From Streptomyces sp. NBC_01463 (GTDB lineage Bacteria > Actinomycetota > Actinomycetes > Streptomycetales > Streptomycetaceae): DNA of 64,000 nucleotides. A model generated the notes under the pieces. That model searched no databases and was not told the origin of the DNA. It saw only the letters and a list, made by a program, of their open reading frames with translations. Below, piece after piece: positions 51,640 through 60,881 of this stretch. The stretch covers positions 6,138,001 to 6,202,000 of the forward strand of contig CP109468.1 of the NCBI GenBank assembly GCA_036227345.1. Direction: 5' to 3'. Position numbers and translations under genes: made by a program. The stretch's first letter is position 1, and every line of letters starts with the position of its first letter.

Positions 51640-54102
51640 ATGCCCCTGTCTCCCCCACTCTGGTCCAGAGTCGTCACCGCGCTCACCCTGGTGGCCACCG
51701 GTGGCCTCGCCGCCGGCACCGCGGCCGCCGCACCCGCCGCCCCCACCGCGGTCCACGCCCGTGCCGACATACCCGCCGCCGACTACCAGCAGGTCCAACT
51801 GGCCCTCGGCGCGGCCGAACTGGGCGAGGCCATGTCCCTCGCCGTCCTCCCGGACCGCTCGGTCGTCCACACCGCCCGCGACGGCACGGTCCGGCTCACC
51901 GACGCCGCGGGAGCGACGAAGACCGCCGCCAAGCTCAATGTCTACACGCACGACGAGGAAGGGCTCCAGGGCGTCGCGGCCGACCCGGACTTCGCGAACA
52001 ACCGCTACCTCTACCTCTATTACTCGCCCGCCCTGAACACCCCGGGCGGCGACGCCCCCGTCACCGGATCCGCCGCCGACTTCGACGCCTGGAAGGGACA
52101 CCTCAACCTCTCCAGGTTCACGCTGAAGACCGACGGCACCCTGGACACCGCGAGCGAGAAGGTCCTCCTCGAAGTCGCCAACGACCGCGGCCAGTGCTGC
52201 CACGTCGGCGGCGACATCGACTTCGACGCGGCCGGCAACCTCTATCTGACCACCGGCGACGACACCAACCCGTTCGAGTCGGGCGGCTACGCGCCGATCG
52301 ACGAACGCACCGACCGCAACCCGCAGTTCGACGCCCAGCGCTCCTCGGGCAACACCAACGACCTGCGCGGCAAGCTGCTGCGGATCAAGCCCACCGCCGA
52401 CGGCGGCTACACGATCCCGGCCGGCAACCTCTTCGCCCCCGGCACCGCCGCGACCCGGCCCGAGATCTACGCCATGGGCTTCCGCAACCCGTTCCGGATG
52501 TCCGTCGACAAGCCGACCGGCACCGTCTACATCGGCGACTACGGACCCGACGCCGGCACCACCGACGCCAACCGCGGCCCCAGCGGCCAGGTGGAGTTCG
52601 ACCGTGTCACCGGCCCCGGCAACTTCGGCTGGCCGTACTGCACGGGCACCAACACCGCCTCGGAGACGTACAACGAGTACACCTTCCCCAGCGGCCCGTC
52701 CGGCGCGAAGTACGACTGCGCGGGCGGCCCGGCCAACAACTCCTTCCGCAACACCGGCCGGCCCGAGCTGCCCGCGGTGAAGCCCGCCTGGATCAGGTAC
52801 GCGGGTGACGCGGGCACCCCGCCCGAGTTCGGCGGCGGCTCCGAGTCCCCGATGGCCGGGCCCGTCTACCACTACGACGCCGGCCTCGACTCGGCCGTGA
52901 AGTTCCCCGAATCACTCGACAAGCGTTTCTTCGCCGCCGAGTACGGCCGCAAGTGGATCAAGCCGATCGAGGTGAAGGCCGACGGCTCACCCGGGACGAT
53001 CGACACCTTCCCCTGGACCGGGACCCAGGTCATGGACTCCGCGTTCGGCCCGGACGGGGCCCTGTACGTCCTGGACTACGGCACCGGATCCGGCAACCAG
53101 GCGCTCTACCGCGTCGAGTACCTGGCGGGCAGCAACCGCTCACCCGTCGCCAAGGCCGCGGCGGACCGCACCTCCGGACCCACCCCGCTCGCCGTCGCCT
53201 TCTCGGCGGCCGGCAGCGAGGACCCCGAGGGCGGGGCGCTGAGCTACGCCTGGGACTTCGGTGACGGCGCCACCTCCACCGAGGCGAACCCGCAGCACAC
53301 CTACACCACCGCCGGGACCTTCCACCCGACCCTGACGGTCACCGACCCCGACGGGCTCACGGGCACCGCCAGCCTCGTCGTGACGGCGGGCAACACCGCA
53401 CCCACCGTCACCCTGACGACCCCGGTCGACGGCTCGCTCTTCTCCTTCGGCGACTCCGTGCCCTTCACCGTCACCGTCACCGACCCGGAGGACGGCACGG
53501 TCGACTGCTCGAAGGTGAAGGTCACCTATCTGCTCGGCCACGACAGCCACCGCCACCAGATCACCTCGAAGAACGGCTGCTCCGGCACCATCGACGTCCC
53601 CGTCGACGGTGAGCACGACAGCGCGGCCAACATCTACGGGGTCTTCGACGCCGAGTACACCGACGCAGGCGGACTGACCAGCCACAGCGACAGCATCCTG
53701 CAGCCGCGCCACCGCCAGGCCGAGCACTTCGCGGCCCAGTCCGGCATCGAGCCCGCCCAGCACGGCGCGGCCGAGGGCGGCGCCACCGTCGGCTTCACCG
53801 ACAACGGGGACTGGATCTCCTTCGAGCCGTACGCCGTGGGCAACGCCACCAGCGTCTCGGCCAGGGTCTCGTCCGCGGGACCCGGCGGCACCATCGAGGT
53901 CCGCGCCGGCTCCGCCACGGGCACGCTGCTCTCCACCCTGACCGTCGCCCCCACCGGCGGCTGGGAGACCTTCACGGACGTGTCGGCCGATGTGAGCAAC
54001 GCCCCCGCGGGCTCCACCGAACTCTTCCTCGTCTTCAAGGGCCCCACGGGCCAGGGGAATCTGTTCGACGTCGACGCCTTCACCTTCGAGACGGAAGGGT
54101 GA
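51640..54102 (+). CDS. Secreted glucose/sorbosone dehydrogenase-like protein with PKD and CBM6
   Basis: This 820-residue secreted protein starts at an ATG with AGGAAGGAAAG upstream. A signal peptide covers about residues 1-40 (VVTALTLVATGGLAAGTAAA). The beta-propeller of PQQ-dependent sugar dehydrogenases follows to about 500 (GLQGVAADPDFANN, CCHVGGDIDFD, GFRNPFRMSVD). A PKD domain spans about 505-590 (YAWDFGDGATS) and a CBM6-type carbohydrate-binding domain about 690-820 (TVGFTDNGDWISF). It probably oxidises or binds polysaccharide-derived sugars outside the cell. It lies 7 bp upstream of the ThuA-GH99 gene, likely in one operon. Confidence 0.85.
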   Translation: MPLSPPLWSRVVTALTLVATGGLAAGTAAAAPAAPTAVHARADIPAADYQQVQLALGAAELGEAMSLAVLPDRSVVHTARDGTVRLTDAAGATKTAAKLNVYTHDEEGLQGVAADPDFANNRYLYLYYSPALNTPGGDAPVTGSAADFDAWKGHLNLSRFTLKTDGTLDTASEKVLLEVANDRGQCCHVGGDIDFDAAGNLYLTTGDDTNPFESGGYAPIDERTDRNPQFDAQRSSGNTNDLRGKLLRIKPTADGGYTIPAGNLFAPGTAATRPEIYAMGFRNPFRMSVDKPTGTVYIGDYGPDAGTTDANRGPSGQVEFDRVTGPGNFGWPYCTGTNTASETYNEYTFPSGPSGAKYDCAGGPANNSFRNTGRPELPAVKPAWIRYAGDAGTPPEFGGGSESPMAGPVYHYDAGLDSAVKFPESLDKRFFAAEYGRKWIKPIEVKADGSPGTIDTFPWTGTQVMDSAFGPDGALYVLDYGTGSGNQALYRVEYLAGSNRSPVAKAAADRTSGPTPLAVAFSAAGSEDPEGGALSYAWDFGDGATSTEANPQHTYTTAGTFHPTLTVTDPDGLTGTASLVVTAGNTAPTVTLTTPVDGSLFSFGDSVPFTVTVTDPEDGTVDCSKVKVTYLLGHDSHRHQITSKNGCSGTIDVPVDGEHDSAANIYGVFDAEYTDAGGLTSHSDSILQPRHRQAEHFAAQSGIEPAQHGAAEGGATVGFTDNGDWISFEPYAVGNATSVSARVSSAGPGGTIEVRAGSATGTLLSTLTVAPTGGWETFTDVSADVSNAPAGSTELFLVFKGPTGQGNLFDVDAFTFETEG

Positions 54103-54109
54103 TCCACGG

Positions 54110-56290
54110 ATGAGACGCCAACTGGCCCGGCGCGCACGGCATGTCGCGTGCGCCGCCGCCCTGGCCCTCGGCGCGGCCTTCCTGGCCCCCGCCCCCGCGG
54201 GGGCCGCGGCCGCCGACCCGTACGACGTGCTGGTCTTCTCCAAGACCGCCGGATTCCGGCACGACTCCATCCCGGCCGGCATCACCGCCATCCAGGAACT
54301 CGGCACGGCGGACGGCTTCACCGTCACGGCCACCGAGGACGCGAGCGCCTTCACCCCGCAGAACCTCGCCGGATACGAGGCGGTGGTCTTCCTCAGCACC
54401 ACCGGTGACGTCCTGGACTCCGCGCAGCAGGACGCGCTGTCGGCGTACGTCGACGGGGGCGGCGGATTCGTCGGCGTCCACGCGGCCGCCGACACGGAGT
54501 ACGACTGGCCGTCCTACGAACACCTCGTCGGCGCCTGGTTCAAGAGCCATCCGGCGATCCAGCAGGCGAAGGTCCTCACCGAGGACCACGCCCACCCGGC
54601 GACCTCGCACCTCGACGACGAGTGGATCCGGACCGACGAGCTGTACAACTACCGCACCAACCCGCGCGCCGACGTCCATGTGCTCCAGACCCTGGACGAA
54701 AGCAGCTACACCGGCGGGGAGATGGGCGGCGACCACCCGATCACCTGGTGCCACCCGCAGCAGCAGGGCCGGTCCTTCTACACCGGCCTCGGCCACACCA
54801 TCGAGTCGTACGGCGATCCGGACTTCCGCCGGCTGCTGCTCGGCGGAATCCAGTACGCGGCCGGCGCGGTGCAGGCCGACTGCGGCTCCGGAACCACGGA
54901 ACCGGGTGACGGAGCCGTCGAGGCGGAGTCGTACACCTCCTCATCCGGTGTGCAGAGCGCCGCGCACGCCGGGGCCGGCGGCGGGGCCACCCTCGGGTAC
55001 ATCGACAACGGCGACTGGGCGGGCTACGCCTCCGTCGACACGGCCGGGGCGACCTCCTTCACCGCCAGGGTCTCCTCGGCCGGGGCGGGCGGCACCGTCC
55101 AGGTCCGCTCCGGATCGGCCACCGGGCCGGTACTCGGATCGGTGGCCGTCGCCCCGACCGGCGGCTGGGAGACCTTCACGGAGGTGACCGGCGCCCTCAC
55201 CGCGTCTGGTTCGGGCCCGCTGTTCCTGAGCTTCACCGGGGGAGCGGGGTCGCTCTTCGACATCGACAGCTTCACCCTGGCCAAGGAGACACCGGCCGCG
55301 GCGGCGGGCTCGTCGAACGTCCACCTCTTCTACTACCCCTGGTACGGCACCCCGGAGACGAACGGCAGCTGGCGCCACTGGGAACAGGGCGGCCACACCC
55401 CGCCCGACGACATCGGCGCCGACCTCTACCCGAAGCTCGGCCCGTACGACTCCGGTGACACCGCCGGGGCCGTCGAGCAGCACATGAAGTGGATCGAGCA
55501 GTCGGGTGCGGGCGTCCTCGTCTACAGCTGGTGGGGACAGGGCGGTTACGAGGACTCCCTGGCCGGCCAGGTGCTGGACGCCGCGGCCCGGCACGGGATC
55601 AAGGTGGCCTGGCACATCGAGCCGTACAGCGGCCGGACCGCGGCCTCCGTGGTCGACGACATCGCCTACCTCGAAGGGAAGTTCGGCAGCCACCCCGCGT
55701 ACTACCGGGACGCGGAGCACGGCGACCGCCCCGCGTTCTACATCTTCGAGAGCCTGAGGATCCAGGACTGGTCGGCCCTGGACGCCGTACGGGACAGCGC
55801 CATCGTCCTCGCGCAGACCACCGACACCACCAAGGTCGCGCACTTCGGCGGGATCTACACCTACGACGGCATCGCCGGCGCCACCGCACCCGGCTGGCAG
55901 CAGGCAGGGGCGTACGCGAAGGCCAACGGTCTGGTCTGGGCGCCCTCGGTGGCTCCCGGCTACATCGACGACCGTGCCGTGCCCGGCAACACCACCCCCA
56001 CCCTGGGCCGCGACGACGGCGCCTCCTACGACCTGGAGTGGAGCAACGCGCTCGACCCGGCCATCGGCGGATCACCCTCCTGGGTCTCCGTCACCTCCTT
56101 CAACGAATGGCACGAGGGCAGCCCGATCGAACCCGCGTCGAGCACCCCGCCCGCAGGACACGGCTACCAGACCTACGAAGGGGCCTACGGCAAGACCGGG
56201 GCGGCCGCCGAGACGGCCTATCTCGACCGGACGGCCTACTGGGCCGAGCGGTTCGAGCAGCAGCGCGCGGCGGCTCCCGCCCCGCACTGA
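54110..56290 (+). CDS. Secreted ThuA-like, CBM6 and GH99-like fusion protein
   Basis: This 726-residue protein begins with a signal peptide (about 1-36). A ThuA-like glutamine-amidotransferase-fold domain follows to about 265 (VLVFSKTAGFRHDSIPAGI; GGGFVGVHAAADTEYDWPSY). Next comes a CBM6 domain (about 270-395) closely similar to the one in the preceding gene. The C-terminal GH99-like barrel starts VHLFYYPWYGTPETNGSW and contains VAWHIEPYSGR and SFNEWHEGSPIEPAS. GH99 enzymes are endo-alpha-1,2-mannosidases/mannanases, so a mannan or related glycan is a plausible substrate. The fusion order is seen directly; the substrate is inferred. Confidence 0.82.
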   Translation: MRRQLARRARHVACAAALALGAAFLAPAPAGAAAADPYDVLVFSKTAGFRHDSIPAGITAIQELGTADGFTVTATEDASAFTPQNLAGYEAVVFLSTTGDVLDSAQQDALSAYVDGGGGFVGVHAAADTEYDWPSYEHLVGAWFKSHPAIQQAKVLTEDHAHPATSHLDDEWIRTDELYNYRTNPRADVHVLQTLDESSYTGGEMGGDHPITWCHPQQQGRSFYTGLGHTIESYGDPDFRRLLLGGIQYAAGAVQADCGSGTTEPGDGAVEAESYTSSSGVQSAAHAGAGGGATLGYIDNGDWAGYASVDTAGATSFTARVSSAGAGGTVQVRSGSATGPVLGSVAVAPTGGWETFTEVTGALTASGSGPLFLSFTGGAGSLFDIDSFTLAKETPAAAAGSSNVHLFYYPWYGTPETNGSWRHWEQGGHTPPDDIGADLYPKLGPYDSGDTAGAVEQHMKWIEQSGAGVLVYSWWGQGGYEDSLAGQVLDAAARHGIKVAWHIEPYSGRTAASVVDDIAYLEGKFGSHPAYYRDAEHGDRPAFYIFESLRIQDWSALDAVRDSAIVLAQTTDTTKVAHFGGIYTYDGIAGATAPGWQQAGAYAKANGLVWAPSVAPGYIDDRAVPGNTTPTLGRDDGASYDLEWSNALDPAIGGSPSWVSVTSFNEWHEGSPIEPASSTPPAGHGYQTYEGAYGKTGAAAETAYLDRTAYWAERFEQQRAAAPAPH

Positions 56291-56298
56291 CCCGGCAC

Positions 56299-56345
56299 AC
56301 GACGAACGGCAGCGTCCCGGCGGGGCCGCTGCCGTTCTCCGTCGT
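56299..56345. terminator. Bidirectional terminator
   Basis: AACGGCAGCG (56305-56314) pairs with CGCTGCCGTT (56327-56336), and ACGACG with CGTCGT forms an outer stem. It lies between the converging GH99 and transporter genes. Confidence 0.75.
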
Positions 56346-56356
56346 GAGGGGGCGTC

Positions 56357-57571
56357 TCAGGCGTCCCGCTGGATGGTCCGCATCCGCCCGTACGCGTACA
56401 CACAGCCCGCCAGGGCCAGGTCGGACAGCAGCATGAAGCCGATCGAGTAGGAGCCCTTCGAGCTGTAGATCGCGCCCATCACCAGCGGCGGGACGAAGCC
56501 GCCGAGCCCGCCCATCGCGCCGACGATGCCGGTGACGCTGCCCACCTTCGCCTGCGGTGTCACCTGCGAGACCAGGGCGAAGACGCTGCCGCTCGCGGTG
56601 CCGAGACCGGCCGCCATCACGAGCAGCGCGATCGTGCCGCCGGGGACCAGCTTCGGGTCGAAGGCCTGGACGATCGCCATCAGGGCGGCCACCCCGAGCG
56701 CCACGGAGGAGACCAGCGCCGGGTGGATCCGGTCCGAGAGCCAGCCGCCGATCGGCCGGAAGATGACCGTGACCAGGGCGAACCCGGCGGCCTTCGTGCC
56801 GGCGTCGGTCGGCGAGAGGTCGTACCAGGTCTTCAGATACGTCGGCAGGTAGACGCCGAACGCGACGATGCCGCCGAAGCCGATCGCGTACAGCGCCGAC
56901 AGCTCCCAGGTGACGCGCAGCCGCCCCGCCGCACCCAGCCGGTGGGCCAGCGTGTCGGTCGGCACCTGCCGGCCGGGCCGGTCGGTGATCAGCACCGCCG
57001 CCAGCGCTGCGAACACCACGAGCGCCCCGGCGACCACGAGGAACGGCAGGTTGTCGCCGTGCTTGGCGATCCGGGGGGTGAAGTACCCGGACAGGGCCAC
57101 CCCGCCCATGCCCATGCCGAACACGCCGAGGGCCAGGCCCCGGTCGGACGGCGGGAACCACGAGTTGACCAGCGGGATGCCGATCGCGAACGTCGTGCCG
57201 CCCAGGCCCAGCAGGAAGCCCACGGCGAGCATCGCGCCGTAGGAGTCCCGCGCCGGGATCAGCAGCAGCACCGGGACGATGGTGAGCGCCGAGGTCAGCG
57301 GGAACATCAGCCGCGCACCGTACTTGTCGGTGAGCGCGCCCGCCGGGATCCGGCCCAGCGAACCGACCAGCACCGGCACCGCTACCAGCAGGGACTGCTG
57401 GAACGAGCTGAGCCCGAGCCGGTCCTTGTAGTCGGCCGACATGGGGGCGATCAGGTTCCAGGCCCAGAAGGTCAGCGCGAAGCCGATCGTGGCCATCACG
57501 AGGTTGCGGTAGGCGGCGCCGGAGGGCTTCGCGGCGGCCGGAGCGGGTGACTGCTTGACGGCGTTGTCCAC
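56357..57571 (-). CDS. NarK-type nitrate/nitrite transporter (MFS)
   Basis: This 404-residue major facilitator has 12 hydrophobic segments. ATIGFALTFWAWNLIAPMSA in helix 1, RIPAGALTDKYGARLMF after helix 2, and the glycine-rich signatures GFLLGLGGTTFAIG and GMGMGGVALSGY match the NarK/NNP family that moves nitrate and nitrite. The start is taken as GTG 57571 (VDNAVKQSPAP); no ribosome binding site is visible, so it may be leaderless. It is divergent from the Lrp regulator, which could control it. Confidence 0.85.
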   Translation of the reverse strand: MDNAVKQSPAPAAAKPSGAAYRNLVMATIGFALTFWAWNLIAPMSADYKDRLGLSSFQQSLLVAVPVLVGSLGRIPAGALTDKYGARLMFPLTSALTIVPVLLLIPARDSYGAMLAVGFLLGLGGTTFAIGIPLVNSWFPPSDRGLALGVFGMGMGGVALSGYFTPRIAKHGDNLPFLVVAGALVVFAALAAVLITDRPGRQVPTDTLAHRLGAAGRLRVTWELSALYAIGFGGIVAFGVYLPTYLKTWYDLSPTDAGTKAAGFALVTVIFRPIGGWLSDRIHPALVSSVALGVAALMAIVQAFDPKLVPGGTIALLVMAAGLGTASGSVFALVSQVTPQAKVGSVTGIVGAMGGLGGFVPPLVMGAIYSSKGSYSIGFMLLSDLALAGCVYAYGRMRTIQRDA

Positions 57572-57704
57572 ACAGTCAGTCAAGGGGGGGAGCGGGCCAC
57601 GGGCCCGTCGGGTTGCGCCATCCGGGGGCGCGGTAACGGCCGGGCGGGACGGGCTGCCGACGTCTGCGCAGTCGCGATCGGCCGAAAGCTGCGACAATCG
57701 CGGT

Positions 57705-58136
57705 ATGGACCGTCTCGACAGGGAAATCCTCGGAGTCCTCCAGGAGGACGCGCGGATCTCGTACCGCGACCTGGGCGTCCGGGTCGGGCTCAGCGCCAAC
57801 GCGGCGGCCGACCGGGTGCGCAGGCTGCGCCGGGACGGCGTCATCCGCGGCTTCACCGTGATCATCGACCCCGCCGCCGACACCCGGACCGGACTCGTCG
57901 TCTTCATCGACGTGACCCTGCGGACGGACACCACCAACGAGGTGTTCGAGCGGGCGGTGCTGACCCTGCCCGGCATCACCGAGGTGGTGCATGTGACGGG
58001 CGGGCACGACTATCTCGTACGGGCCACCGCCGCCGACACCGCGGCGCTGGACGGGCTGCTGCGCCGGCTGAAGCGCGAGGCCGGTGTCGCCCACTCCAGC
58101 ACCAGGATCGCGCTCAGAGCGGCGCCTGCCAAATGA
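57705..58136 (+). CDS. AsnC/Lrp-family transcriptional regulator
   Basis: This 143-residue protein begins MDRLDREILGVLQEDARISY, with a winged helix-turn-helix (LGVRVGLSANAAADRVRRLR) and the RAM ligand-binding domain (VTGGHDYLVRATAADTAALD). GACAAT at 57693-57698 is a good -10 placed so that transcription would start at the ATG, and no ribosome binding site is seen, so a leaderless mRNA is likely. Short dyads around TCGCGATCG and GCGACAATCGC may be its own operator. Its 3' end overlaps the sensor kinase gene by 23 bp, tail to tail. Confidence 0.9.
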   Translation: MDRLDREILGVLQEDARISYRDLGVRVGLSANAAADRVRRLRRDGVIRGFTVIIDPAADTRTGLVVFIDVTLRTDTTNEVFERAVLTLPGITEVVHVTGGHDYLVRATAADTAALDGLLRRLKREAGVAHSSTRIALRAAPAK

Positions 58137-59697
58137 CTGTCGGCGCGCGCGAACCGTCCGGTTCGCGCCCGTCGTCCGCAACCGCCAGCCGCACCCCGGC
58201 CCGGCCGTCCGGCAGGACGGCCGTCGCGTCCACCTCCACCTCGATCGCCGACACCCCGAGCCGGCGGTGTGCGGCCGCCAGCGCTCCGCGCAGCGCGGCG
58301 AGCAGCTGACCGTCCACCGGATCGCGCACCAGCGCGTCCACCGCCCCGGCGAAGTGCACGGAGGGCTGGAAACCCAGCACGGCCGCCGCACCGCTGGTCT
58401 CCCGCAGTACCCGGCCCCGGAAGGTGGTGGGAGCCTCGGCGGGCGGCTGCTGGAGGGCGAAGATGGCGGTCCGCACCTCCTGGATCGTGGAGTCCAGCTC
58501 GTCCACGGCCCTGCCGAGCAGTTCGTCCGTCTCCGCTGCGCCGGCCCGGCGGCGCGTCGACTCCAGCATCATCTCGGTGGCGAACAGCCGCTGGACGACG
58601 AGATCGTGCAGATCGCGGGCGATCCGGTCCCGGTCCTCGTACACCGCGAGCTGCTCGCGGTCGTGCTGGGAGTCCGCCAGCACCAGGGCCAGCGCGGCCT
58701 GCGAGGCGAACTGGGCGGCCAGCAGCCGGTCCACGTCCGTGTAGGGGCGGGCGCCGCGCCGCCGGGGCAGGGCGAGCGTGCCGATGAGCCGCCCGCCGCT
58801 CTGCAGCGGCAGCATCATGCTGGGCCCGAAGCGGGTCCGGACCGGCGTGGTCATCCGAGGATCGGTCGCCGAGTCGTCGATGAACACCGCCTCGCCGCCC
58901 AGCAGCTGGACCAGGACGGGGGAGCCGGGGGCGATCGCCGTGCCCACCAGACCGGCCGGGTCCTCCAGGGTCGAGGCGACGACGATCTCCATGCCGCCCG
59001 CCTCGTTCGGCTGGAGGATCACCCCGGCCAGGGCGTCGCTGAGGATCCTGGCCCGCTCGGCCACGGTCATCAGGGCGTCGGACGCGTTCTCGCCGGTCAG
59101 CAGGGTGTTGGTGACCGCGGCCGCGCCCTCGATCCAGCGCTCCCGCTGCCGGGCGCCCTCGTACAGCCGGGCGTTGCCGATCGCGATGCCTGCCTGAGCG
59201 GCGAGGACCCGCAGCAGCGTCATGTCGGTGTCGGTGAAGTGCCCGCCGGGCTTCTCGGTGAGGTAGATGTTCCCGAACACCTTGCGGTGGACCCGGATCG
59301 GGGAGCCGAGGAACGAGCGCATCGGGGGATGGCCGGGGGGCACGCCGACGGAGTGCGGATCGGTGGTCAGGTCGTCGCAGCGCAGCGGCTGCCCCTCCTC
59401 GACCAGCGCGCCGAGCAGGCCCGTGTGCCCGTCGGGGAGGCCGCCGACGGCCGCCCGCTCGCTCTCGCTCAGCCCGGTGACGAACAGCTCACCGATCCTG
59501 CCGCTCGCGGGGTCCAGGACCCCGAGCGCCCCGTAGCGGGCGTCGGTGAGCGCGGTGGCGGTGTCGATGATCTGCTGGAGGGTCGCCCGCAGTTCGAGAT
59601 CGGTACCGACCCGGAGGACCGCTTCCAGCAGCATCGGCAGCCGTGGTGACCTGGGGACACCGTGGCTGGGTGCCTCGTCGGGCGGTTCGTCCGTCAT
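58114..59697 (-). CDS. GAF-domain histidine kinase, degenerate ATPase part
   Basis: This 527-residue soluble protein has two GAF domains (about 35-185 and 200-350), as in DevS/DosS-like sensors. A HisKA_3 dimerisation segment with DRIARDLHDLVVQRLFA provides the phospho-accepting His near 373. In the ATPase region the N-box asparagine is not found (GALAAAHRRLG at that place), and the protein ends soon after VADDG without a clear G2 box. It may be a weak or inactive kinase, or a signal-binding partner of another kinase. No response-regulator gene is adjacent. Confidence 0.8.
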   Translation of the reverse strand: MTDEPPDEAPSHGVPRSPRLPMLLEAVLRVGTDLELRATLQQIIDTATALTDARYGALGVLDPASGRIGELFVTGLSESERAAVGGLPDGHTGLLGALVEEGQPLRCDDLTTDPHSVGVPPGHPPMRSFLGSPIRVHRKVFGNIYLTEKPGGHFTDTDMTLLRVLAAQAGIAIGNARLYEGARQRERWIEGAAAVTNTLLTGENASDALMTVAERARILSDALAGVILQPNEAGGMEIVVASTLEDPAGLVGTAIAPGSPVLVQLLGGEAVFIDDSATDPRMTTPVRTRFGPSMMLPLQSGGRLIGTLALPRRRGARPYTDVDRLLAAQFASQAALALVLADSQHDREQLAVYEDRDRIARDLHDLVVQRLFATEMMLESTRRRAGAAETDELLGRAVDELDSTIQEVRTAIFALQQPPAEAPTTFRGRVLRETSGAAAVLGFQPSVHFAGAVDALVRDPVDGQLLAALRGALAAAHRRLGVSAIEVEVDATAVLPDGRAGVRLAVADDGREPDGSRAPTVIWQAPL

Positions 59698-59706
59698 CCG
59701 CCGGAC

Positions 59707-60744
59707 TCAGCCGGCGAGCGGGTCGAGGACCATCGGGCTGATCTTGCCGTCCAGCATGGCGCCGAGCCCCAGGACGGAGCAGACGTCGGGCCGCTCGGCG
59801 ATGTGCACCGGCATGCCCGTGGCGTCGCGCAGCATCTGGTCGAGGCCGGGCAGCAGCGCGCTGCCGCCGACCATCATGATCCCGCAGTCGGCGAGGTCGG
59901 CCACCAGATCGGGCGGGCAAGCCCGCAGGATCTTGCCGAGACCGTCGAGGACCGCGGTCAGCGGGCGGTGGATCGCCTGCCGCACCGCCGCCGTGTCGAC
60001 CTGGACGGAGCGGGCCAGTCCGGTCGCCACGTCCCGGCCGTGGATCTCGGTCACCGAGGGGCCGTACGGCGTCAGCCCGTTGCCGCTGAGCGCCAGCTGC
60101 AGGGGGCGCACGGACTGGCTCGGCAGCATCAGCTCGTGGAACTGGCGCAGGTGCTGGATGACGGCGTGGTCGATCGCGTCGCCGCCGATCGGGATGCGCA
60201 CCGCCGTCACGATCGAGCCGAGCGAGAGGACCGCGATCTGTGTGGTCGCCGCCCCGCACACCATGATCATGGTGGCGGTCGGCTGCTCGACCGGCAGTCC
60301 GCAGCCGACGGCCGCCGCGATCAGGGTGTCGACGAGCTCGACCCGCCGCGCCCCGAGCCCGACCAGCGTCTCCACGGCGGCGCGCTGGGCCAGCGGATCG
60401 CTCTCGTGCGGGATGCAGGCGGCGGCCCGCAGCCGCGGCTTGCGGCGCAGCTGGCGGCGGAGCTTCTCGCCGAGCAGATGACGCAGCATGCGCTGGGCCA
60501 TCTCGATGTCGACGACGGTTCCGCCGGAGACCGGGCGGGCCACCCGGATGTAGTCGGGGGTGCGGCCCGTCATCTGTTCGGCGAGCGCGCCGACGGCGAT
60601 GAGCGAGCCCGTACGGGTGTTGACGGCGGCGACACTCGGCTCGTCGACGACGAGCCCGAGCCCCTTGACGTACACCCGGGTGCGGGCGGCCCCGAGGTCG
60701 ACGGCGACATGGCAACGGCGCAACTGCTCAAGGCTGACGGTCAC
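59707..60744 (-). CDS. mbl: Actin-like Mbl/MreB-family protein
   Basis: This 345-residue protein starts at a GTG (60744) with GGGAGAA upstream. The actin fold is shown by the phosphate-1 motif AVDLGAARTRVYV, VSGGTVVDIEMA, and VGGSALLPGLDQML. It is diverged from typical MreB: the phosphate-2 region reads MVCGAATTQIAVLS. By sequence and neighbourhood (near matB, lrp and a GAF kinase) it matches the Mbl of Streptomyces coelicolor (SCO2451, as I recall), which contributes to aerial hypha and spore wall integrity. It follows the kinase gene's start closely on the same strand. Confidence 0.82.
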   Translation of the reverse strand: MTVSLEQLRRCHVAVDLGAARTRVYVKGLGLVVDEPSVAAVNTRTGSLIAVGALAEQMTGRTPDYIRVARPVSGGTVVDIEMAQRMLRHLLGEKLRRQLRRKPRLRAAACIPHESDPLAQRAAVETLVGLGARRVELVDTLIAAAVGCGLPVEQPTATMIMVCGAATTQIAVLSLGSIVTAVRIPIGGDAIDHAVIQHLRQFHELMLPSQSVRPLQLALSGNGLTPYGPSVTEIHGRDVATGLARSVQVDTAAVRQAIHRPLTAVLDGLGKILRACPPDLVADLADCGIMMVGGSALLPGLDQMLRDATGMPVHIAERPDVCSVLGLGAMLDGKISPMVLDPLAG

Positions 60745-60881
60745 GGCAGGTTCTCCCGAGAGCGCTGATGGGGGGACCGACGGGCAGCCGGTTCTCTTCG
60801 CATCCTGCGCCGTTCGGGGGCTTCGTGCGCGCTGGGATACGCCGGAGGAGGTACGCAGCTGACGGGGCGTCGGTCCGTGCC

